Shown here: piece after piece, positions 38,531 to 48,600 of the stretch
Layout: each line of letters opens with the position of its first letter
Position numbering within the stretch: position 1 is the stretch's first letter
From: Saposhnikovia divaricata
Lineage: Eukaryota; Streptophyta; Magnoliopsida; Apiales; Apiaceae
Assembly (NCBI GenBank): GCA_036435485.1
Contig: CM071598.1
Span: 105,274,501-105,338,500 of the forward strand
DNA: 64,000 nt
Direction: 5' to 3'
The notes under the pieces: generated by a model
Told to the model about the DNA's origin: nothing
Database searches by the model: none
The model's input: only the letters and a program-made list of their open reading frames with translations
Program-made: the position numbers and the translations under genes

Positions 38531-38650
38531 GGAAACACTATGCACGTATGGGAAACACTATGCACGTATGGGAAACACTATGCACGTACGGGAAACACTA
38601 TGCACGTATGGGAAATACTATGCACGTACGGGAAAAACTATGCACATACT
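38531..38650. repeat. 20-bp tandem repeat x6 in LTR (copy 2)
   Basis: Counterpart of 28140-28259. It has the same number of units with slightly different unit variants (ATG/ACG endings shuffled), so copy number has been kept while single bases changed. Confidence 0.93.
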
Positions 38651-38882
38651 CATTTCCCTTCAAGGATCCATTAGCTTCTTACTGGACGGTAGATTATTCT
38701 TATCTAGGTCCTCAACCATCGAATTACTCTATTCTGACAATATACCAATGCATCAGGATTATTGTCCAAAGCAATATCCATTCATTACTATCATTGTTCT
38801 TTGAAACCACAATTCATTAGTGCTCTTTAACCACAATAAGAAAAGTTTTAATCCTACCCAAAATTCGGGTTATTACACACAC

Positions 38883-39245
38883 TTTGGGATTTTTTGTAAT
38901 TTTTAGAGTCTACTCATGTGGATTGTGGGAACCTATAACTTGGCTATTATTAAAATAAACTTTAAGGTATATATTTTCCTACAAAATTATTTTGTTGACA
39001 CCAGTGAAAGCTAGATTGAAAGAGGAAAGTTGGATACTTGCTGGTTTATCTCAAAGATTTTATGGGTATATCTTCTGTAAACCCTTAGGAGATAACACTC
39101 CTCTTGTAGAGATCGACTACGAGTTTAACGGGTTGGTAAACCTAAAATTACCCGTGATTCCCACGACAGGGAGTATAGGCTTTTCATTTTGCAATTTTCT
39201 TTTTGTTTTACTCGAGGACGAGCAAAAGATAGGTATGGGGGCATT
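38883..39245 (+). other. 3' interior of the outer element with polypurine tract
   Basis: Resumes the outer element after element B. A 96-codon open stretch from 38992 runs past the LTR start and matches no family I recognise. The stretch CTCGAGGACGAGCAAAAGAT then AGGTATGGGGGCATT (39231-39245) directly precedes the LTR and is the polypurine tract. Confidence 0.75.
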
Positions 39246-41122
39246 TGATAAGTGCATATTTTTACATATTTTTATTACCTAATTATTGCTTGAACTCGTA
39301 TTTTAATAGATTATTTTGTTGTATTTCAGGAAATTCATGAAAAATAAAGGAATGACAAAATAAAGAAATAAAGTGCAAAGAAGGAGAAAAGAGGAAGAAA
39401 AATGACTAGAATAAAAGAAGAAGAAAAAAAGAATTAAGAGTTTGGAGCAAATTGGAATATTTCAAACACACCCCAAAACCTTCATTTGACTTTATATTCA
39501 GCAGCCAGGCGTGATATTTCAAAAGTTGCAGCCAGGGAATCTTGAAAAAAAGAAAAGAGCAACAATCTTGAAAAGTGTAGCATGATTTTTATTATGACTT
39601 TGGTATTGCTTTCATAGGTAAACAAAGTCCTATAAAAGGACACAGCAAAGAGCGAAGCGGGGGGAGAGACAGAAATCAAATCACTTTACTTTATATTTTT
39701 TTCTCTCTTTTGCTATTCTCTTTTGCTGATTTTTTTTTCCGATTCCGTTTTACTATCTTTTAGTACATCTCATTTTAGTTTAGCTTACCTTAAATTTAGT
39801 TGTAGCCCCCATCTTTATTTTTGTAGTAATTTCTAAATCTTTTAAACACTCTTTTTAAGTTTAATGCAATTTCAAGTTTCCCTTACTTTCTCGTTTTACT
39901 TCGTTTTGTTATTTTCGTAAAACCGATTAGTGGACAAAGTAGCGAAATGCTAACCACTTGGGGTTGAAAGTAACGATTTTTATTTTCTTATTCTTAGTAA
40001 AAAAAACAAAAAAAAAAGGATAAAGTGTTTTTCTATCAAGTTTCTATCATATCAATTCTTTGCCAATTTTTTTATTCAGTTGCTTCGTTTCTACGTTTCT
40101 GCTTGTACTTTTGTTAGCTGCCCCACTTATTCTTCACGCGCCACCTAGCATTTGCCTGATTTTCTTTATGTCATTTTATTAGTACTGCTTTTGTTTTTGT
40201 CCTAGTTTTACTATGCCAATGCCATGTCCATTTTAACAGTTTTATTTTTTTTTCCTGCCACTCATTATCTTTGTTTCGTGTGTAAGGTCCACATTTTGTC
40301 AAATCTGTTTAATGTCTACATGTTCTTTATTTATTAAGCTAATCATTATTTTAATTTTATTTGCTGGTCCGGTTTATCAAGTCATCACCTCATCTTCAGT
40401 TCGATTACTTGTGCTATTGTTTTGGTTATTTAATAGTTTCTAGGCCTTATAATTGCCTCCTGTGAAATTTAAGTCCATGAATGAGTTCTCACAAAGTACC
40501 AGGGCCCAATAATTTTCTGACCCATTTGCCAACCCAACTCCATTAATTTAAGTCCGTGTATTGCATTTTAGAAAGTCTAAGCATGGTACAATTTGTTTTA
40601 TTTTTATATTGCCTAATCATTAGTTTATTTTTTTGGTACTCATTGTCAATCATTAGTTTAATCATTGCATTTATTTAGGGCTTACATTATCTTAATTATT
40701 GTGAATTAAATTTGGCATTAATGTTTTGTAGATTTAATTAGTATTAATTAATTACTCTATTTGTTTATTAGTGCTACTAGTTACGTAGTTGTAATCTAAA
40801 AATAATTTACTTGGTTTTTAGTTTCTAACCCATGTTTAAATTAGTTCAAATCCTGGCCCAGCTCCATTCTAGCCCATTTAGCTTTTAGTCCATTTCCATA
40901 TTTTTTGTTCCATTGTTTAGTCATGTAGTGTAACTTCATTCATCAAGATTTCCATTCGTATTTGTTAATTATTTAAATTAAAATCACCTCAAATTTAATT
41001 GTCTAGTTCGCCTAAATTAAAAATTAAGGATCGCGAAAATATTAGTCTCCGTGGAACGAATCTTAAAATACTAAAACGAGATCGTGAGCTTTCGATATTA
41101 ATTGTTTATTTTTAGCACATCA
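39246..41122 (+). repeat. 3' LTR of the outer Athila/Tat-type element
   Basis: 1,877 bp, TGATAAGTGCATAT...AGCACATCA. The first about 640 bp match 20575-21157. The terminal part includes GTCTCCGTGGAACGAATC (about 41046-41063), a phrase typical of LTR ends in this clade. No gene inside. Confidence 0.92.
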
Positions 41123-41127
41123 GCATG

Positions 41128-41863
41128 CAAACCGAAATTAAAGTCAAAAAAAATTTTAGTATTTAAATTTTTATTATTGTATACGCTTATTAATTTTATA
41201 ATATATACAACGAGCGTCGGCTTAAAAAATTGTGAGACAAAATCCGTAAATCAAAGTCAGAGCCTAAAAAATTGTGAGGCAAAATCGGTAAATTAAAGTC
41301 AGTGAGCATTTTAGTATTTAAAATTTTATTATTGTATACGTTTAGTATCTTTATAATATTTACAAACAGATGTCGGCCTAAAAAATCGTGAGACAAATTT
41401 GGTATAGAAAAATATATGAATAATTTATCTTATCATCTATATATATTTAATTTATACAATATTATATTCACCAATCTATATTGATATTATAGATATATTT
41501 TTGTCGATTTTTTTTCTTAAATATTTTTTATTTAAAATTTTAAAAAAAAATTGTGAGGCAAAATCGGTAAATCAAAGTCAAAGAGCATTTCATTATTTAA
41601 ATTTTTATTATCGTGTACGCTTAATATTTTTATAATATATATAACGGGTATCGGTCTAAAAATTCGTGAGACAAAATTGGTATAGAAAATTATATGAATA
41701 ATTTATCTTATTATCTATGGATATTTAATTTATACAATATCGTGTTTACCAATTTATATTGATATCATAGAAATTTTTTTGTCAATTTTTTTCTTGAATA
41801 ATCTTTATGTAAAATTTAGAAAAAAATTACAAGGCTGACGCGAAGCGCGGCTTAGGCGACTAG
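41128..41863 (+). mobile_element. Helitron-like sequence with 279-bp tandem repeats, split by the outer element
   Basis: The phrase ATTGTGAGGCAAAATCGGTA starts at 41271 and recurs at 41550. Two about 279-bp units follow one another, with a partial, more diverged unit before them (from about 41130). The right end is Helitron-like: hairpin CGCG-AAG-CGCG (41839-41849), then CTAG at 41860-41863 and T. Its 5' part should lie left of the outer element, before 20575, because the GCATG duplication marks the insertion point. I could not identify that 5' terminus. Confidence 0.55.
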
Positions 41864-41892
41864 TTATATCCTTCTATTTGATACTATACTAT

Positions 41893-42956
41893 TGTTGCGA
41901 CCGAAATCTTGCATGGGTCAGATTTAGGCCCATTAAGGGTTTAGGGTCCAATCCGTTCATGAACTAAATGATTTAAGAGGGCTCCAAGGGCCCAGGGCAG
42001 CCCATTAGAGCTACTCTAAGAAGGATCATTGATAGATACAAAGGCTAGGGTCCCAAGAACTAGCTTCCCTTGATTAAATCCCTAGCTCCCAGCAATTACT
42101 ATAAGGCTCCCGGATATTAGGCTTCCATAGTCAGCCTACCAGTGGGGCTACCATGAGGAAAATACTAGGTGAGCATAAGGCTTAGGATCCCAGGGCATGA
42201 CCCCTTAAGGATAACCTATAGCCCACAATCGTTATAGCATAATTACTAGGACAACCATTATAGGGCTTCCAGTACAGCTACTAAAGACAGCCAGCCAGCA
42301 GGGCTACCGGCGGTACCCCAGCTTCCCCGGAAGCCTGGCAGAATCACAGATTTAGATAAGGACAGCCTCCTATCTTTTAGGAGCACGTCTCTACAACCAA
42401 TATACACTTCTTAACAGATAATTACACGATTATTCAGAGATATACATCATTATTACTTGATAAATCATACATTCATGAGATAAACATCAGTGGATAGGCT
42501 TCCAACAGTCCTGATATGGCTTGGAAACCTGATAACTACATCACAATCAGTTGATAAATGATAATATCAATCATTATCTCATCAGATACGAGATAACTCA
42601 TCACAAACAACTGAACATATCAATCAAGAACTACATACGGGCTTGATCCACTATAAATAGTGGTACGTAGGCAGTTTGCGGGATCTTCTTCGACACTTTA
42701 ACACTTTGAGGTACTGAGAGCACGTATACTCTTGTGTGACACAGTCAAATTAGGGTTCTTGGCAAGCCAACACATCGATATTGTACGGCCCTTGAGCTCT
42801 ATCCCGCAGATTCAGTCCCAATCATCACCAAAACAGCTTCCCGTGTTCTTCGGAAGCCTAGCTGTGAGCCTTCCCGGGCAGCTAGTAAGCACCACATTTA
42901 ACGGCGCTATTCCAGCAACGACCTCCACGTAGTTGTGATAAAATCCTCCCACAACA
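41893..42956. mobile_element. Solo LTR with perfect target-site duplication
   Basis: 1,064 bp starting TGTTGCGACCGAAATC and ending CCTCCCACAACA, with TGTTG/CAACA terminal inverted repeats. It is flanked by ACTAT on both sides (41888-41892 and 42957-42961). No interior, PBS or PPT is next to it, so it is a solo LTR left by LTR-LTR recombination. Its parent family is not otherwise in this window. Plus orientation is suggested by the TATA motif. Confidence 0.88.
42652..42659 (+). promoter_or_regulatory. Putative TATA box of the solo LTR
   Basis: TATAAATA within CACTATAAATAGTGG, about 300 bp from the LTR end, a usual place for the U3/R boundary. It lies in a small palindrome (CCACTATAAATAGTGG), so direction is not certain. 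Confidence 0.5.
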
Positions 42957-43183
42957 ACTATTATAAACAAACTAGGCTCTATTTGGTTGGTAGTTTGGTA
43001 CACTTTTTTTGGTACATTCAATAACAACTGTTGGATTTTGAAATAGATTAATAAGAATCGTTGGATGTATTGAAAAGAATATTTTTTTAATATTTAAAAT
43101 ACTTACATAGGTTCAGTGTTCGAATCCCGTCATCAACATATTATTATTAAACAATTTATATTATCTTAATATGAAAAAAATTA

Positions 43184-43211
43184 CCCATGCATCGCATGGG
43201 CTAGAATCTAG
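43184..43211 (+). mobile_element. Helitron-type 3' terminus
   Basis: Perfect 7-bp hairpin CCCATGC-ATC-GCATGGG (43184-43200), then CTAG at 43208-43211 followed by T. The corresponding 5' end was not found; the element probably starts between the solo LTR (42961) and here, or is truncated. Confidence 0.55.
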
Positions 43212-43320
43212 TATATTAATAAGCGTAGCGAGGATCTTATCCAATTTTTTGGTAGTACGCTCGTCAACCAAAAGAGTATGGACCGTTGGGCCTTAAAATA
43301 TATAGATGTGAACCGTTAAA

Positions 43321-43545
43321 TCTAATATTAAAAAATTTATTTGATTGATAGTAGCATTATATTCATATACCATAAAATAAATTTAATTTTATAAACCAAA
43401 AATAGGTCTTCTAAATTGAATAGAAATAGATCTAATATTAGAAAGTAATTTTTTTTTGATTGATAGCATGATTATTTCAAATACGAAAAAGTAAATTTTA
43501 ATAATTTAAACCAAATATAAGTAGGTTTCTAAATTGAATAGAATT
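43321..43545. repeat. Degenerate about 110-bp direct repeat
   Basis: Units at about 43321 and 43431 both begin TCTAATATTA and both end near CTAAATTGAATAGAA. AT-rich, no coding signal. Flanking 43212-43320 and 43546-43670 show nothing recognisable. Confidence 0.75.
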
Positions 43546-43674
43546 CTTAATGTAAAAATTTCTAACTTTTGTTTCTCTTCAGTTTTCGAGTAGTTTCAAT
43601 TGAATAATAATTGTTAAACCATATACGACGACATTTACCAAATTTTCGGGTGAACTAACCCTCAACGGTATTAA

Positions 43675-43825
43675 GACGGTGCTAAACAGCACTAAGCAGC
43701 CTTAAACGATGCTGAAACAATGTTAAGTGATGCTAAATGACAATAAACAGCGCTAAACGACGCTAAGACGGCGCTAAACGGCACTAAAATGGTGCTAAAC
43801 GGCACTAAAATGGCACTAAACGGAT
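43675..43825. repeat. Short degenerate array of GCTAAACGGC-type units
   Basis: Around a dozen variants of (G/A)CTAAACGGCAC at about 15-bp spacing, most regular at 43750-43825. Confidence 0.8.
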
Positions 43826-43910
43826 CCCAGTCAGTCTTTTTTCAAACATCAGGAGCGACGTTTGAAGGATGATGGAGACGTCGGAAAGGTGCCAGACCGA
43901 TCCGCTCCCT

Positions 43911-44138
43911 GGCCAACCACTCGGCCGGCAACTGCTCGGATGAGGGCTCTTGGGCAGCCACTCGGATGGCAAATGCTCGGTTGAGGGCTCCCTGGGCAAC
44001 CACTCGGCTGGCAGTTGCTCGGTTGAGGGTTCCCTGGACAGCCACTCGGTTGGCGGATGCTTGGCTGAGGGCTCCCCGGACGACTAGTCGGTCGGCAACT
44101 GCTCGGCTGGGGCTCTTCCCGGGCGACTGGTCGGCTGG
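43911..44138. repeat. 42-bp GC-rich minisatellite, about 5.4 units
   Basis: Units start at 43911, 43953, 43995, 44037, 44079 and 44122 (last one partial). A typical unit begins GGCAGCCACTCGGATGGC and includes TGCTCGGTTGAGGGCTCC. The array stops exactly at the copia LTR boundary (44139). Frames open through it on both strands only because 42 is a multiple of three. Confidence 0.93.
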
Positions 44139-45456
44139 TGTTGAGTATTGAATATACCGAAGAGAATACAGAGGGGGGGTGAATGGATTCTCAAACTTTT
44201 CTTCTGATAAGTGTTTTAGGTGAAGGTTGTTTGAAGGGTTTGAATATGGCTGTGTAACAAAGTGTGTGTTTATGTTTAACAGATTATGTAAGTGCGGAAT
44301 ATAAACACAAGAACACGATCACTCACTTTAATCTAATAATGTATTAGATAAAGATTTGCTACAAACTGTGAATACAAATGTTAGTATTCTCAACTTCACT
44401 TTTCTCAGAGAAAATGTATATATCTAAATGTTCTTGAAAAGCTTAACTACTAGAGAAGTGAGGTTGTACTCTTATAGAACATGAGTACAGCTACTTACTA
44501 CAAACAGGGTGACATACAAAATTACTTTCTAATATGTCTATCCCTTTTTGAGTAATATCCAAACGGCTTGAGATTTGACTTTCTTTAACTCTGTTCAGAT
44601 CCACTTCTTTAGCAGCTTGTCTCCTGAGACATCTCTCTAAGCTTCTTGTAGTCTTCCCAAAATTACTTTATAGTACTATGGTTCTGAAAGTGTTTTGGCT
44701 TGCTGCAGGTTTCTGACTTGTACAATTCTTCAGTATTTTGTCTCCAAGACTGCATTCGAGAAGTAACTAAGTGGTTTATTCGAGAACTAGAATTGACTTG
44801 ATAGATAACTCTCGAATACTGTATAATTGACATATTGAATCACTTCTTGAATTAGTCTTTTCTTCAGGAATCCTTGACTTGTCGAATAGAGCTTTTAGTT
44901 TATGGAGTCCTTGAGATGTCGAATAGCTTCTTTAGTCCTTAAGATATCGAATGTAGCTTTGACTTGTTGACTCTTAGAGAACTCGAATGATGCTTTGACT
45001 TGTTGACTTCTTGAGTTACTGAATAGAGTATTAGACATGTCGAATCTCTGAGTTATCGAATGAGGCTTTGACTAGTTGACTTCCAGAGATATCGAACAAT
45101 GTCCTTGTAGATATCGAATCCTTGACTTGTCAAATGCTAGACTTCTTGAATAGATCAAAACACTTCTCGAATTGCTACTTAGGCAAATCTTCATTCTCCA
45201 AATTCCAACTGTGTTTATTTTGAAAGTCTTGGTCTTCAAGCTTGAGGCATGATCCTTGGAACTTCTTTCAAGCATTATTCTCTGACTTTAATTATAGTTA
45301 CACAGGTAGAATTTGATGCCTGTTATAAGTACTACAACAAGTAGAAACTCTACAACTAGAGGTTCCCTCAGTTAAGAGGTCATGTAGGTAATACAAAACA
45401 TTACAATCAATTAGGCTTGTTATTAGATGTATACAGGCATGCCTCTGTGACTAACA
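44139..45456 (-). repeat. 3' LTR of the copia element
   Basis: 1,318 bp. On the minus strand it starts TGTTAGTCACAGAGGC right after the PPT and ends ...CAATACTCAACA. The plus-strand phrase AGAGGGGGGGTGAATGG near the end is frequent at this place in plant copia LTRs. Between 44750 and 45180 there are about a dozen TTCGA/TCGAA-centred motifs. Confidence 0.85.
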
Positions 45457-45470
45457 ATCTCCCCCAAATT
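45457..45470 (-). other. Polypurine tract of the copia element
   Basis: Minus-strand AATTTGGGGGAGAT, the usual SIRE/copia tract, touching the LTR start. Confidence 0.9.
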
Positions 45471-45603
45471 GTGAGTAAGACCCTTAGTCACAATTTCATG
45501 TCTGATAACAAGCCTAACATACATAAAGATAAAACTTGAAAAGTACAGGTATGTAATTTGATTGAAAATACTGAGAGGCTTCCTTACAAGTTATGAAGAA
45601 TTA

Positions 45604-48600
45604 CTAACCATATCCTTTTGGATTCATCTCTTGAGCTTTGGCTTGTAGATTCTCAATTTTCTTCTTTTCTCCAGCTTCTTTAGCTTTCTTCTTTGCATTT
45701 TCTTCCATAGCAAGAACAATGTCTTCTATAGCAGTGAGTTCCTCAATTAGAGGAGAGCCTGATAGATCTTTAAGAACTTCATTCAGCTGTTTCTCAGAGT
45801 AGGAACTGATGTAGTCCATTCTAATCTTCACAGTTCTTCCATATTTCTTGTATTCAATAATGTAAGGATTATACCTGACTCTACACAGACCCATGGCTCT
45901 TAACTCATCGGCCTTAGCTTCCATAGTAACAAACTTCTCCTCTCTTTTCTTTAACAGCTCCTCACTTTTCTTTTTCTATTCTGCCTGGTGATCTCTCTTC
46001 ATCTTGACAAAGTCAATCAACTCCAGCTTCCATACTCTTTCCACTCTATCTTTAGAATCCAACATAGCAATAATCCTTTCTATATCATCTAGCTTGCCCC
46101 AATGCTGACATGTCCCTTGCCTGAATTTCTTCTGTCTTCCATCAGTATATTTAATTTCAAGGCAGTCATCAACAATGGCAACATGAAAGATTCTTTGAGC
46201 CCATAGGAAATGTAGTTGGTCTTCATCTAGTGGTTGGAGTTTTAATCCTGGAATGATAGTTAGGGCCCTTGATTTAGATGGCTTTACTCTTCTTGCAACT
46301 TGTTTGAATTTGATCTTTTTCACTTGGTTGCTTGGCAGAAACTTGTGACCTTTGCTGTTAGACCATTGTAGAACACCATTAGCAGTTTGCTTTTGGAAAC
46401 ATACAGATGGTTTCTTGAGTTGAATATCCTCCTCTTCTTGAGGTGGCAAAATAGTTGCAGAAGCCATAAATGTAGATTTTGATAGGTCACTAATAACTGT
46501 ATTCACCCTAGACTTAGAGTCTTGTGTTATGGTGAGGTTACAGTTAGCAATGCCTAAGGCTTGTTGTTTTCCACTTTTCCTCTCATGGACTTTGCCTTGG
46601 TCTACATCTCCTTTCTTATCCTTACTATCTTTCTTCTTCTTGTCCTCATTACCCATATCACTCCTGTGATGTCTTCTCCTCCCATCACTTTTTTCCTCAT
46701 CTTTATCATCATTATTTCTCCTGGGCTTGGCTATTTTTGGAATTGCACCAGTTGTAATGAATGTTCTGAGAATACGCAGTGCCTCTATTTCTTCAGCAGT
46801 TCTTATCCCATCCTTCTTTTGCAGTTGTTTAATAATAGTAATGACAAGTCTGTGATTCTGAAGAGTGAGACACTAGGAATGACTAGCTGCTTGACATCTT
46901 GAATTTTAGTACCAGACTAATAAAGGATGGTTCCTGGATTACTGCACACTTCAGGTAGTCTAACCTGTTGCTCATTCCTTAAGTCATTTTATAGACTCTT
47001 GTTATTCTCATTGACATCTCTCTTCTCAATTAGCTTGATTAGAGCATCCACCTCTATGAATTTTAAAGCTTGTAGTGTTTTGTAGGTTAGATGCCATATC
47101 TTGGATTTTGAAATCATCAGTATCTCCTTGAACCATGAGCTGTTGACTTTCTTGGGTATTACAGTGAAGTATTCAATCTGATCCTTCAAGCTCCGTAGAT
47201 AGAGTAGAGTGTCACCAGCCTATTCCTTTAGGACTTTCAGAAACTCCAAGAATACTTCATCATGATAGACATTTGAGTTAGCAATTTCTTGCAGTTTGGC
47301 CTCAGTAATCAACTTCACTTCTACAGGCTTGGCACTTTCAGTCTTGGAGATTTGAAGGTTGTCAGATGACATACTCCCTGCAACCACTGTGGTGGTGATA
47401 GATTGCTTTTGGCCACCTGGAGTAGTGACATGCACAGTTGGTAGAGTAACCACTGGTAGAGAGGATGGAGGTTCATCAACCTTGGCTTTCCCTTTGCCTG
47501 GAACATGAAGTTCAGATTTGGAGGTTCTTCTTGATTGACCACCCTCATTTATGGTTATGTCCTTCTCCTTAGGCTTCTCTACCTTAGTCTGCTACTCCCC
47601 CTTAGGCTTTAGTGTCCTTAAGTTCCTCTTCTCCCCCTTAGGCTTGTTGTCAGGCACAGAGGCTTTGGTAGAGACCCTTGGGTTGGAAGAGGTGGGATTA
47701 ACAGATTCATCAGGTAGAGGGAGCCCCATATGCTTCATCATAGCAGACAGCATCAGTTGTTGATGCAGAAGAACATCAACTGTTGTGGTGGCCTGAGTGT
47801 TCAACTGTTCAGTAAGTGTTGCAACTGTGTCTGTAAGATGAGCATTGGATTGCTTGAGTAAGGTCACTTCTTTTTCCAGAGCATCCACCTTGTTGAATAA
47901 CTCAGTAGATTTAAAGTCAGATAGGGATTGTTCCTTGAGCCTTAGTACCTCAAATTTGGTCATTTCATGAACAGGGAATTCAGTCACCAGCTTATCTCCA
48001 TATTGATTTACAAAAAGAGTCCTTAGCATGGAATTGGCATCAGCTGTCTAACCAGATAGTTTCTCCATTTGAAGTGCCATATTCTTCACAGCCCCTTGAA
48101 CCAATGCCAAGCCATTGTCCATCTTGGTGCAGGTATACTTGCATTCTTGAATGTCTCTGAGAACAGGGCCTAGAGTAGGAAACTTTGCAGCAAAATCCCT
48201 CTTGATGTCATTAACTTGATGGATTGTGGCTGAACACACTTCATTGATTTCTGTCTTTAGGCCATTTCCAAGATAGTGTGTAGCTTTCAAGATTCCCTTG
48301 TAGGTTTCATTCATTGCTTCATACATATCACTAGGGGTTAGGGATTTGGCATCTGACCCTAGTGAGGTGATGTACTCTTCTCTAAGAAATTGAAGACCTT
48401 CTGAGAGAGCAATGTCATAAGAACCTTGCAGCCAAGCATCTACATTACCATCTCTTTCAGCCTCATCTGCTATTTTATGCTTTTGACTCTCCACATCTTC
48501 TTTATGACAGAGCAAGATGGCTTCATACTGTGGATTGGGCAAGTTGGAAGTGACAAGGTATTGAGCAATTTTTCCAAACTCAGGAATCTGATCCACAACT

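Larger units (their letters stand above)
23789..38877 (-). mobile_element. Ty3/gypsy element B, complete ends, nested in the outer element
   Basis: Minus-strand LTR retrotransposon of 15,089 bp. It is flanked by a perfect 5-bp duplication CACAC at 23784-23788 and 38878-38882. LTRs lie at 34141-38877 (5', 4,737 bp) and 23789-28486 (3', 4,698 bp). PBS and PPT are in the right places on the minus strand. Its polypurine tract and the integrase tail decoded near 28550-28690 resemble family A, so it is a related chromovirus with a different LTR. The interior has no intact coding capacity. Confidence 0.93.
34141..38877 (-). repeat. 5' LTR of element B
   Basis: 4,737 bp, near-identical to 23789-28486. 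It differs by scattered point changes, a longer AT microsatellite (about 36330-36381) and small indels (a short insertion near 34795, the TAATAATAA absence near 35410). No gene. Confidence 0.93.
20575..41122 (+). mobile_element. Outer Athila/Tat-type Ty3/gypsy element, internally deleted
   Basis: Begins TGATAAGTGCACAT at 20575 and ends ...AGCACATCA at 41122. It is flanked by a perfect 5-bp target-site duplication, GCATG, at 20570-20574 and 41123-41127. Own sequence: LTR remnant 20575-21157, gag/protease 21158-22416, further interior to 23783, interior 38883-39245, and 3' LTR 39246-41122. Element B is inserted at 23789-38877. Reverse transcriptase, RNase H and integrase are absent, as are the PBS and most of the 5' LTR. 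The protease type (active site DLGAS) and the polypurine style fit the Athila/Tat branch. Confidence 0.9.

Noticed and set aside
43805..44151. Repetitive Arg/Ala/Pro-rich ORFs on both strands
   Set aside because: The 42-bp minisatellite unit is a multiple of three, so it keeps frames open without coding.
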